Shown: positions 22,956 to 36,600 of the stretch, in pieces | Numbering within the stretch: the stretch's first letter is position 1 | Layout of the letters: each line of letters starts with the position of its first letter | Assembly: GCF_037392515.1 (NCBI RefSeq) | Contig: NC_090287.1 | Span: forward strand, 15,489,001-15,553,000 | Length of the DNA stretch: 64,000 nucleotides | Direction of reading: 5' to 3' | DNA from: Haliotis asinina | Lineage: Eukaryota > Mollusca > Gastropoda > Lepetellida > Haliotidae | Notes under the pieces: model-generated | The model's database searches: none | The model's input: the letters and a program-made list of their open reading frames with translations, nothing else | What the model was told of the DNA's origin: nothing | Position numbers and translations under genes: made by a program

Positions 22956-23735
22956 GACAACAGTTCTTCAACATATGCCGATTTTTCAGCGTGGTATGAG
23001 CCAGTAACAGCGGTCCCAGAATATATATACACAGGGTCTGTAACAGTGGTTTTTTTTCAACGTACTACAGGTCTTTGATAGCTGTTCCTCAATATGCCAC
23101 AGGATTTTCACTGTGTTCTTTAACCTGTCTGTAGAAATAGTCATTCCACATGCCACTGGTTTGTAACAGCGGCTCTCTTGTAAACCACGGGCCTTTAATA
23201 GTGTTTTCTCAAAATACCACAGGTCTGTAATGCCTTGCCTTCGATATACCACGGGTCTGTAATTGTGGTTCTTCAATATACCCTGGGTCTGTAAATGTGG
23301 ATCTTCAATACACCACAAGTATCTTAGAGTGTATTTTCAATATACCACCGATCTGTAATTGTGGGTCTTCAATATACCACCGATCTGTTATTGTGATTCT
23401 TCAATACACCGCCGGTCTGTAACTATGGATCTTGAATTTACCACGAGTCTGTAATGTGTCTCTTCAATATACCACGGGTCTGTAATTTTTGTTTTTCAGT
23501 ATACCGTGGGCCTGTAACTGTGGTCTTTTCAATATATCGCTGGACTGTACTTGTGATTTTCCGATGCATCACCGGTCTGCAATTGTGGTTTTTCAATATA
23601 TCACCGGCTTGGCATTGTGGATTTTCAATATACCACGAGTCTGTAATTGTGAATCTTCAATAACCACGGGACCAGGTATTCTATCGACCTGTTACAGTAG
23701 TTAAGCATACCACGGTTCTATAATATACCACGGTC
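22956..23735. repeat. Degenerate ~31-bp minisatellite
   Basis: TTCAATATACCACGGGTCTG and TAATTGTGG motifs repeat about 24 times with heavy drift; apparently an older relative of the sharp array at its left edge. Frames through it are repeat-coded, not genes. Confidence 0.85.
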
Positions 23736-25073
<1,338 letters not shown>

Positions 25074-25209
25074 CCCGAGAATCCAATGGTATAATTAATT
25101 TATTTCACCGAAATCATTTGGATTTATAAGAGGTTTATAAGAAAAATATCACGACGTCAGGTTTGTCTGTTTACATTGATCTGAGGTTGTATATGAGCCT
25201 ATTACACAG

Positions 25210-26170
25210 AAGCGTATAATTATCACATTCCATGACACGCTCTACATGCTCTTGGCCATAACAAAGTTTTGAATCAAAACCACAAACATGACTGAGCCGG
25301 TACTTCAAGGATCGACCTTGAGATGACGTGTTTGCGCTTGCAATCAGCATAAGCTGCATGTCATACCTACGTCTTATGCAAAATGAAAATGATATTTTTC
25401 TGGCATGTTTTACCATGAGGATGAGTAGTTCTGACAGGCATGCGAGTTGGCTCATTATCGGCTCAAATATCCTTGCCTCCTCTACACGCAACGGAACGAG
25501 CGCTTTTCCGAGTGTACGTGGGCTCCCCAAAGCGGCAGCCGGACAGTTTGGTACTTGGGATGCAAGCGTGACATTTCGTAAGCGTTTTTTTCCCCATAGT
25601 CTTGCCGATTAGATTACTGTCCAGTTCAGTTGAGTTGGGTTTACGTCACATCAGCACTATTTCAGCCGAATAGTGGCGGGATCAAGCCTGAATTCATACG
25701 TATTTTAAGCATAAAATCCAAGATGAAAAAGAATACGTATATTCATTACATTATTAATTAAAAACAGAAAATGTCACAGCACCAAATTCAGAAACAAGCA
25801 TTTCGGTTGTGGTCAATATATTTTCTTGCGATGTGTATGGCCTTATTAAAAAGTAATGATAGTTATCAATTTCCATGACTCTCTGTATATATACTGAAGG
25901 AGACAAATAAGGGAACGCTTCATGGCACTGTTCCTGTATTTGTTCTTAGATTTCCTCCCTCGGCGCTTGTGATGAAAACTGGTAAATATTATATGGCGCT
26001 ATTCAAAACTTGTGCTGAAAACTGGTAAATATTAAATGAACACTTGAATGTTCCTGTTTATTTTTTTCTTTCAGGCAGCTTTGGGTCGTACCATGGATGG
26101 AGCACGGGGTCAAAACAAGGCGCACGGAGAAGACGGCTGTAAAGAAAACAAGCCATGTCATAATGGCAAG
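25210..26170 (-). pseudogene. LINE-like relic, copy 2, rearranged
   Basis: On + the string GGGATGCAAGCG(T)GACATTTC at about 25556 matches the 9.6-kb relic. A second shared segment (GTCAAA(A/G)CCACA..CATGACTGAG) appears at about 25272, and a variant near 26085 (GGGTCGTACCATGGATGGA). Homology to copy 1 is clear at DNA level; order is altered. Confidence 0.45.
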
Positions 26171-26929
26171 GCTGTCTCATTAAATTCATAACATTATCTA
26201 CATCTCAAATTTACAATCTGAATCATACAAGTGACTGGTTCTGGGCAGGAAAAAAGAAAGCCTCCTGCTTCACTTTTCAGGAAGCCGACTTCATCGAAGC
26301 GAAGGACTCGACAGGTCTTGACGGCTCTTCTCCTCAATGTGTAAACCATGTAAAAAGAGTCTGTGCTGATTTGATTGGTTGACTCTCATTTCTGTGTATA
26401 CTATTTTTGTTGCTTTCATTATTATTGCATTTGACATTGTATCTACACGAACAAAATTACATTATGACATGTTAACACTTACCGAAAACTCAAAATCTAT
26501 TGTTTTCATGTTTACTTTCACATCTATGTCGTGCTGAAAAATGCCCTTCAGCAAAAAATAACTCCGTAAGTAATCACTCACATGTCTACAGTCAACAAAA
26601 ACACGAATAATGACAGTAGCGACAACAATAACTGTAACGCCACTTCTCCACATTAATGCACCATATTAAACGCACCTGTGTTTGTATACATAATAAGTAG
26701 ACTATTGATATCCTACTGTTGTCATGTCACCTGTATGTTTGTTCTGGTGTAATCAAACCCTTGTCACGGATTTATTGACCGTGCAGCCACGTAGCGGTTT
26801 GCCTTTGTTTCACGGTTCATCGAGTCACACATTGTCAGAGGTTGTCTTATCAGCCGATGCATATTTCACAAGTGCTCCGGGATATACACTTCGACTGCGG
26901 GAGATAGACGGCGAGGTTGGGCTAGAAGC
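26171..26929. other. Intergenic upstream of GALNT7, nothing recognised
   Basis: No recognised motif; may hold regulatory DNA for exon 1a. Confidence 0.4.
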
Positions 26930-27490
26930 GTGCTTGAGTTGTGTGTCGCTGAGCTACATTGACGCTGTGTGACGGAAACACTGGGAGGTAGTGCTTGGTG
27001 GACACTCACTGAGGTTGTGAGAGGGAGGACACTCGCTGCTTGGTGGACACTGTCGACGTTGTGTGAGGTGACAGTGAAAGGAAACAGTGAGGTTATGTTT
27101 GACCGCGACTGGGGTTGTGTGACTGACACACCATGACTCTGTGTGGAGCAGAGTGGTTTTGTCAAAGATGCATATTCAGGCTGCATGAGGGATGTATTGT
27201 GTGTCAGTGTAACACACAGGAGGTTGTGTTAGACGGGTTGTAGAGGACACAAAAAGCTCGTTCCAGAAGATATGCAGAGAGGCTGTGTCAGAAGATATAT
27301 AGTGAGACAGCGTCAGAAGATATACAGTGAGGCAGTGTCAGAAGATATACAGAGGGGCTGTGTCAGAAGATATATAGTGACACAGTGTCAGAAGATATAG
27401 AGGCAGTGTCATAGATATTGAGACAGTGCCATAAGATATACAGTGAGATAGTGTCAGGAGATATATAGCGCGGCAGCAGCGTCACACATA
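26930..27490. repeat. Degenerate 25-30 bp minisatellites upstream of GALNT7 exon 1a
   Basis: First GGACACTCACTGAGGTTGTG-like units (26930-27240), then GTGTCAGAAGATATACAGTG units (27270-27480). The array ends 40 bp before the exon 1a ATG, so would lie in its promoter or 5' UTR. Confidence 0.85.
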
Positions 27491-27526
27491 TACAGCCTCA
27501 TTGTGTCAGATGAACATTGTAACAAG

Positions 27527-27676
27527 ATGCTCTACAGATGTTTAAGAAGACGAGGTGGATTCCGGGTTTTATCTCTGCTCGGTATTATACTGTTTTTCGC
27601 ATGTACAAGTGTGTCGATATTCAAAGTCCTTGATGATTCCTTTATGCATGAAGAAAAAAGGCAGTTGCTGAACAAG
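27527..27676 (+). CDS. GALNT7: GALNT7 candidate first exon, distal (1a)
   Basis: ATG with A at -3 (ACAAGATG). Encodes 50 aa: basic [10 protein letters not shown], hydrophobic [19 protein letters not shown], then a charged stem ending QLLNK. Donor AAG/GTAGGA at phase 0, exactly what the 37101 acceptor needs. The same strand and type II topology make it a credible alternative first exon of the GALNT gene. It could instead be a decayed duplicate. A 25-30 bp degenerate minisatellite lies immediately upstream. Confidence 0.6.
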
Positions 27677-30600
27677 GTAGGACTAATCAATATCATGTAC
27701 ATTTCATGTTTTGCTGTTAACGCTTGAGGGAATATAATCTCGCATACGTCATTGAAAACTGATTTTTCAAGGTGGTTACTAAGGAAGGATACACATTATC
27801 TCTATATTTTCATTTAAATGCAAAGGACCCATCCCTTTGTTTGATATGGTAAGTAAACACTGCCATCGGTGTCACAAAGTATACGAGAATATTTCTTGTG
27901 TTCATTTCATTCATTGAGCGAACTGTCGCGATGCGGATACATATTTTATGGACGTGTACGTTCTTGTTGTATGGATGCGTATCTGTTACACATATACGTA
28001 TCTGTTACACAGATACGTATCTGTTAGATGGATACGTATGTGTTGCAGGGATACGTTATTATTGCATGGATGAAAATTTGCTGCATGGATATGTTTTTCT
28101 TGCATGGATAAATTATTATTCCACAGCTATGTATTTGTTACATGAATACATATTTACGGTATGGATACGCATTTTACACTGATACGTATTTGTTACATGA
28201 ATACATATTTACGGCATGGATACGCATTTTTACACTGATACGTATTTGTTACATGGATCCATGTTTGTGTATGAATACATTCTACATTCTATGGGCATGA
28301 ATACTTTCTGAGTTTCTGATTACTTTCTTAGTGCCTGATTACTTTGCTGTAGCGCTCACTTTCTTGGTACATGAGCTGACTGACTCCGATACAGATGTAA
28401 TAGATACAGAATACGTTCGTATTACACCTTTATGGAAGTGTTTGACAGTTCGTGCCGGTACAGCGTCCTCTGAGATGTATAAGAGCAGCTAAATATATAG
28501 GATCGTTAAGAATATTATTGATTTCATTGTGGCTTTGCCTGGACCAGTGTCTGGGAGCAGTATATGCCATCTAAGCAGAAAAGAGCGTCTAACACCCGTT
28601 ATTCCCAAAGAGTGTTCAATCATGTACGTGTGTTGTCACGCTCAGTATTAACTCGATCTTATCCGTTGTTCCAAGAAACGATAATTATCTCAGTTGAACA
28701 TGTGAGAGTTTAGACTGACACCAACATATGGCAGATAAGTCACTTCAAACCAGCCGGCATGTCTCTGCGCGTTGCTAGTGGGTTGTGGCTGACATGACTC
28801 ACAGATGTCGGATGAATTATGAATCGAGCTGTTGGCTGTGGTAAAGAAGGATATAATGAGACCATCCATGTTTTGTGCCGTCGAATCTGGCGTTCTTCTT
28901 AATCATGTTATTTAGTGATACAGTACTCTCCCTGAATTCGTTAAACACTGTCTGAAAACAGTCCAAACAAGCCCGAGCCTGTCGATAATTGACTAACAGC
29001 ATGAGCATTGAAGATTTCTATCTGCATTCGATGTGAAAACTATAGGAACTCCATTCAAACACTGTTTAAATACGGTCTTGATATTGTCTGAACGCAAGTG
29101 AAACATAGTCCGGAATATATACGTACGCATTGTGAATTTGTCATGAACACCGCTTACTGTTTGAAACATGCTTGGACACTGAACTCGGTGTAAACAAAAT
29201 ACACAAACCGTACTAAGCTCGACACTATTTTGACACTGTTTGAGTAGTACTGGAGCATGCTCCAGAAAGGGGCCAGCTATAATTAGCGTACAGATAAGTA
29301 CAACTGGCTTCCACTTACAGGCTTTATAGTAACTCATTCCCACTGTGCCTTCTACTAGAGGTACAACTTGTGCACCTATATTGAAATATCACTTTGCCCC
29401 AGGTCTTATGGAGTTCAGATGAGTTTAGCTGAAGTTTAAGCCGCATCGGCATTATATCAGCGGAGCTGGTCTTATCGAGAGTAAACACTTGAATAGGTTC
29501 ATTTCTCTGATTTACGGTCATGAATTCATAGTATATCTGTCTTATGTCACATAGACACGTGATACACATACTAGTATATACAACATTGACACGTGATAGG
29601 CATACATACTACATGGACACGTGATAAACGGACACGAGACACACATACATGAACATGCATGTTACATGGACACGTGCTACACATATACACCATAAGGACA
29701 CGTGCTACAGGTACTACTTTGACATGTACCACGCATGCTAAATGAACACGTGACACATACACATGTCACACATACTGCATGGGTACGTGATACACATACA
29801 TACTATATGGACACGTGATGCACATACACACTGCATGGTTACTTGCATACTGCGTGATTACATACATGATATTACATACATGATGGACACGTGATATCCA
29901 TACACAGTACGTGGACACATGATATACTTACATAGTGCATGAACAAGTGATGCACATACATGGTGCATGAACCCATGATATACGTATATAGTGCATGGAC
30001 ACGTGATATACATACATACTACATGGACACATGCTACACAAACAACACGGAAATGTGCTATATATATACTGTATGGACGGGTGATACACATACTGCATGG
30101 ACACGTTATACACATGCATGCAAAATATACACGTATCTCATATACCTACCTACTAAATGGACACGTGATACACATACGTGCTACATGAACACGTACCTGA
30201 TATATCTACATACGAAATGGACACGTTGCAGACGCACATGGTAAATGGGCACATGATAGACATGCATACTACATGGACACGTGATACACATACATGCTAC
30301 ATGAACACGTACCTGATATATCTAGATACGAAATGGACACGTTGCAGACGCACATGGTAAATGGGCACATGATAGACATGCATACTACATGGACGCGTGA
30401 TACACATGAACGTAAAATGTAAACGTAGCTGACATATTTCACGATCATACAATGAACACACATGCAGCTTGAACAAATATTTTATTGTCACCTTGAGGTT
30501 TAATCAGTGTCGACGTAACACAAGTACTACTGTGAATACCATGTGAGCTACGTTTAGCATGCACGCAGGTTGCTTGTGCAGGCCAACGAGGTTTAGACGC

Positions 30601-33600
30601 CTTTGATAGTAAGAAAGTGCAATGCTGAAGATGACGTGCCACTGACTGCCAGCGGCAATGTGGACCTCATCAAAACGCCACGCTACGTCGCTGAGACTGT
30701 CAGAACAAAGTGTAAGGTGATACAGTTTATGACAGATGTACAATGTATTTGAAATTCCAGACACCGAATAAGATCTATTTGCCGTGTACAGCCCACTGAA
30801 GGAAAGGGAAATATTTGTTTCCGTTGACACGTGATTATATCAGTAAATCGACACTATGAACGCATCAATATAAGATGGTCAAGTGCATGATATCGGTTAT
30901 CTCTTACCGTGCTTACATGATGTCCATAACTGCCACGGTGGCCCGGTGGATATCAATATCTCTTACCCTTTTCACTTGTTGTCCATAACTGTTGCGGTGG
31001 TCAGGTGAATCATATCAGTGTTACTTACTGTGCATTGATATCAAAACTATTACCTTAAACCATTGATATAAACACTGTTGGGTGTGATGTTATAACTATT
31101 ACCATAGACAGGTGATATCAAAACTTTTACCACAGACAGGTAATATCAAACCTCTTGCCATAGACAGGTGACATCAAAATTAATACCATAGACAGGTGAT
31201 ATCAAAACTGTTACTGAGGACAGGTGATATCAACGCTGTTACCACAGACAGGTGACATCAAAAGTAATACCGAGACAGGCGCTACTGTGCCACCCGTGAT
31301 GTCGGTAGTAACTGAAGAACATGTTCTGACCCGAATAACGTTCACAACCTTCCAACAACAACGTGTAACATGTAATTGTCGTGCTGAATGAGCGAAATTG
31401 ATTAGCCATCGGCCTAAGCCGTCTGTATATGGTAGAAACTTCGATTTTATACACATTCAGTTGTCACTCTTTCCGTGCATAAATTGCAAAACGCCTTCTG
31501 GTCAGACCTCGGACTCCACAATCCGCCTTACTTGCCTTACCTTCCTCACCTCAGATAGTACAATACCCAGGTGAAGTCGTGCTCCAGGATATGCACGCGG
31601 CACGTCGCTGTCTGTAGTTGAGCTGGTTTAATAACACTGAGGAAGGTGTGTTCTTACTACAAGATGTCCTGTCGGATTCGCTGGAGACGGCGCTGTGGAC
31701 GCCAAGTTACACTTCTTGCTGTGGTCGTATTTGTGGGTGTTTACATTACAAAGAGTCTGTACTGGACCGATGTGCACAGGGCTGGGGATCTAAACCAGGT
31801 ATGTATCACCATGGTAACGCAGAGTAGTAGTTATAAGTAGATAACTATGAATTAATGTACAAGATCCGTTTTTAGGATTGAGAAACTAAGCATTAATGTT
31901 ACGTCCACAGTACAAGATGTGGTATTTTGATGTAGGAACTAGGTGTTAATATACAAGATACGTTGATACGATGAAGAAACTACAAGTTACTGTACAAGGC
32001 ACGGTATTTCGATGAAGAAATTAGACGTTAATGTACAATACACGTTATTTTTATGAAGAAACTAGGTGTAAATGTACAAGATACGATATAATGATGAAGA
32101 AACTAGGTGTTAATGTACAAGATACGATATAATGATGAAGAAACTAGGTGTTAATGTACTAGATACGATATTATGATGGAAAAACTTGGTATGCGATGTC
32201 AATAACATTTATGATGAAGAAATTTGAAGTGAATCAAATGCTCTTGAATTATGACAGAAAACGAAATAAATGGCCCCAACAAACAGTTTGGTTTCAACAA
32301 TAGATAGGTGTCATATATAAGCTGTGGTGTTGTTTCCTGCCAGACGACAACCATAAGTTATGTCGGTGTACGCACTCATCGCCGGAGTATCGCAGTAGTG
32401 ATACTGGAAGTAATGCCTGTCCTGATCAGGGGTAGGTACAAATATGTCTGCCCTGGTCGGGTGTAGGTACAAATATGTCTGCCCTGGTCGGGTGTAGGTA
32501 CACATATATCAGATACCGCCTAATACTCACGTGCAATGAAGTTGTGGAGACACATGCATACATAGACTGACAATAACGTGCACAAAGACACACATTCACA
32601 CAAACACACACACAACAACAACAACAACCAAACAAAAAAGAAAACAAACCAACTCACACTGCATTTTTACTAGTTATGTATACTCTTCAAAAAGGTAGGG
32701 GTCGTGAAACATGAATATGACTACGTAGAGCTATGCCAAACAGATTTGTTGACGTTACACATCCAATGTAAGAGCGTGTCTATGAAGCTCAATACCACAT
32801 CCAGTAGTGTCACAAGAGTGTCATGACTTTCAGGGAAGGATTAGTCTTGATAGTTCTGTCAACCACATACAGTTGTGATTGCGATGTCTTTCATTGCGTG
32901 TTTCATTCAAATCGAGCTCGAAAGGCGAACTACATTTTATCAGTCTCCAGGCCTACGAGTTTATGGCAGGCGATATCGTCTACATCTCGCCTTCATGCTA
33001 TCATATTTCCAGCAGACATTAGCGGTAGGCAGAGAACGCGGATTCACGTGTCATATTTTCATATAAGTTCCGATTCGTTTCGTGTTTTGTGAACAGACGT
33101 CTGTCGAACTCTGACATGAACGCTAACCCAAAGTCATGCTAGGGCAAATATGTCATGACAAATATGGCGACAGGTCTTCGTTTGTGGTTGATTGATCAGT
33201 TGGTTGTAAAACGCACTGAACAATATTCAAAGTATATGGCGTCGGTCTGGAAATAATGGACCAGACAATCCAGTGATCACCATCATGAACATCGTTCTAC
33301 GCAACTGGGAACATATGTCAACCATGTCAGCGAGCCTGACCATCCGGTCCCTTTAGTAGTGACGACATGTGACGACAAGCATGGGTTACTGAAGACCCAA
33401 CAATTAGCCGATAGGAAACGTATCAAAAAGATTGGAAGATGTGTGTTTAAACAGCATTGAACGTCGACCAAGTCGACTGCCCAAGTGGGAGAGCAGTAGG
33501 GAAAATAACTCGTATGGCCATCTGGAGACTCATACGCAAATATTCTTCACTCAGGTTAATGATTTGACAAACTAGGACGATAACACGCACTACTGATCAA

Positions 33601-36600
33601 AAACACCTCGCAGTCATGTCCCACCTGACACACATCTTTCACTACCACATTTCTCAGTTTGTTCATTCTAATCATAGTCGCAACTTTTTCATGGTTTACA
33701 ATGTTGGATATTGTTATTCCCGTGAATACTGTACTAAACAGTATTTTCACGTTTCTTTGTGACGATCCTTTTTACACACTGGATATGTTATACACGTATC
33801 GACCACTGGGTCAATTACTCAGACAGCTATTACTTTGTAACAGCTGTTGAATCTACTGTGACAATATAAGGGACCTGAATTGGAGGGAAATACATGCCAG
33901 GCCTCCGTGTTGTACAGATACTGTCAGGTCTCCCTGTTGTACTGATACTGTCAGGCCTCCCTGTTGTACTGATACTATCAGGCCTCCCTGTTGTACAGAT
34001 ACTGTCAGGCCTCCCTGTTGTACTGATACTGTTAAGCCTCCCTGTTGTACAGATACTGTTAAGCCTCCCTGTTGTACGTATACTGCCAGGTCTCCCTGTT
34101 GTACTGATATTGTCAGACTTCCCTGTTGTACTGATACTGTTAGGCCTCGGTGATGCACTGATACTGCAGACGACCACTTTGTACTGATACTGTCAGGCCT
34201 ACCCGTTGTACCGATACTGTCAGGCCTCCATGTTTACTGATGAATACTTGTTTTAGGAGTATTAGGAGCTGGAGCACGAAGGAAGTACCGATACTGCGAC
34301 GCCTCCTCATCAGACCCATAACCTGTGTCACAATCATTAAATCCAAATACAACAGCTTTCCGCTTACCACCCAAAACTCATTTCCCTGCATCGATACCTG
34401 CAACACGCTTACACTTTGGCTTCAGTCGTGAGTTTCACTGAAGACTTAGTCCGTCGTTGCCGAAATACTCAGGACCGAAATGAGAATCTCTTCTTCCCAC
34501 TATATGGCCTGCAGGGTGTGTCGGAGAATGCACCTCACACCCCAAATTCCTCTGATTGGTTTGGCCATTTCCATGATGGAATATATTTCGAAGAATTTTT
34601 CTTGGTGAATCCAGGGTTAAACGATCTTTATAGCCAATTTTATGCTCCAGTAACGTGGCTGCGACAGGCACTAAAACTGGGAATTTGCCATGGACCTAAA
34701 TACCCTTAACGTTTGTCCACAATTCTAGGATATAGTCGACCCTTTATTTTCATTTCTTTTTTAATGTTTATTTGGAAATGAGTTGCTTTTGTGTGTGATA
34801 CAATGCTCTTGGACAATGTAGTATGTGTATCTGTGTGTCTGTCTGCGTCTGCCTGCCTGTCTGTCTACTCTTAACTTGGCCTGACATGAAGCGTACATTA
34901 ATTTTGGTTTTTATCTGAAATTAGTGGTACTGTTTTCAACCTTTGTTTTATCCACTAGCTAACAAAGGTAATTATTTCCTAATGCGACCTCCACTTTGAC
35001 AGTTAATTTCTCCTAAGGCGTACTCGACATCGCAAATATCATATATAATGATTGCTACATTAACGTTTGTTGTTAACTGTTACGGCATGCTGCATGTGTT
35101 GGATACAGTGTTTGCAAAACTTTAATTTTTCAGGTGGGCATCAGGGCCTGGTGTCGTGTGCAGTCTTTAATATCTGCAGGTCCTGAATGGAATCTGCAGG
35201 TCAATTTTGTTCACGAAGTCGCGCTGTAATAGTTTGCCACAAGTCTGTGGCGCAGAGAGACGTCCTTATTTGTTGCATGACGTGTGTTGTCTGTGTGAAC
35301 GTCTTACATTGTGGACATACGTTACATGTTACATGATTACAACTACATAGTGATATTTAGGGCCAGATGTGGAATATACTCACAACACCAAGTACCTTGA
35401 GGAGATGAAGTGGGGATCTCGGTATGAGATCGGTGTTGCTAGGTTAAATTTCATGCAGTTATCATTGTTTCATGTCGCTTTCATCAATGTTCCATCAATA
35501 GCACGGCGGGGACACCAGACATGGGCTTCATACAATGTACCCATGTGCGAAATCGAACTCAGGTATTCAGCGTGACGAGCGGACGCTTTAACTACTTGAC
35601 TTCCCCACCCATCATTCGTATTACGTGTGAATTCGGTAATGGACAATGTCATGGAATTGCTTGTATATATATAGAAGCATATTTTGGGGCAGAATCAGGA
35701 AAAGTGTATGTGAGTTGTGTTTCAATAGTGTTTAAGCATTTCTTTATATGGGAGACTGGACGGTGGTGTAGTCGTTAAAGGTATCGCTCATCACGACGAA
35801 GGCCCGAGTTCGATTCTCCACATGGGTGGAAATTTCTGGTGTCCGCCGCCGATATGTTGACACTCACTCACTTACCCACTCACTCCGATTCGAGAAAAAA
35901 TTATTGTTGAATCTATGTTTATGATTACACGAATTCGTTTTTGATGACTGTAGGAATACCTTTTTCCCCAATAAATAAAACAGTTCTAAATATTATGTCA
36001 ATTATATTGACATCGACTCTCGAAAATGAGAAACGCTTGCAAGATGTAAAATGTAAAAGTAAATGTGATGGGTGGAAAATGCTCCATGTTCAGCATTAAC
36101 TCATAAGGAGTTGATAAACCGTTATATTGTTTTTCAAAGGGTTAAAATCAATGATCTTCAACATATGAATTGCCATGTTCAATGTTGCTCAGGTTCTACA
36201 TCAGCACAGTCTGTCCGTAACAGCTTCTTAGCTGACGTAATCCAACCCAGCAACACCTAGTTTTACGTTATATCTCACGTAATCACAATCGACTTCGGCA
36301 GTGATGTCGATTGCACCATCCATGGCTTTGCCATCGGTGGCGATGTATTTGCTTTAGTGGCAAATCATGTTTACTCCTTCAGCGGAGAGGTGATCGGCTT
36401 CATGCTTATGGCGACGAAATGATTCTTTCATACAAGACAGAATATGGTTGGGAAACCTAGGTGTGTGTTATCGTGACGTTGTTCCGGTTCCGTAATGACA
36501 AGTAGTATGACAGTTTTAGAGCATGACGATGTCTGACTCATGCATCTGCACTGTTCCCCAAGAGTATATGGATGTCGGTTACAGCTTAGCCGTCACCGGT

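Noticed and set aside
26077..26175. Exon-like MDGARGQNKAHGEDGCKE..PCHNGK after a good TTTCTTTCAG acceptor, resembling an EGF-like piece
   Set aside because: The upstream part matches segment 2 of the LINE-like relic, there is no convincing donor, and no partner exons were found.
29571..30491. Many Cys/His/Met-rich frames on both strands
   Set aside because: Translations of the 28-bp ACATGGACACGTGATACACA minisatellite.
33830..34187. Open frames of 97-115 codons on both strands
   Set aside because: Same cause: 27-bp tandem repeat.
34416..34709. 97-codon frame ([15 protein letters not shown] ..) in GALNT7 intron 1
   Set aside because: No recognised domain, no splice context, and a competing open frame on the other strand.
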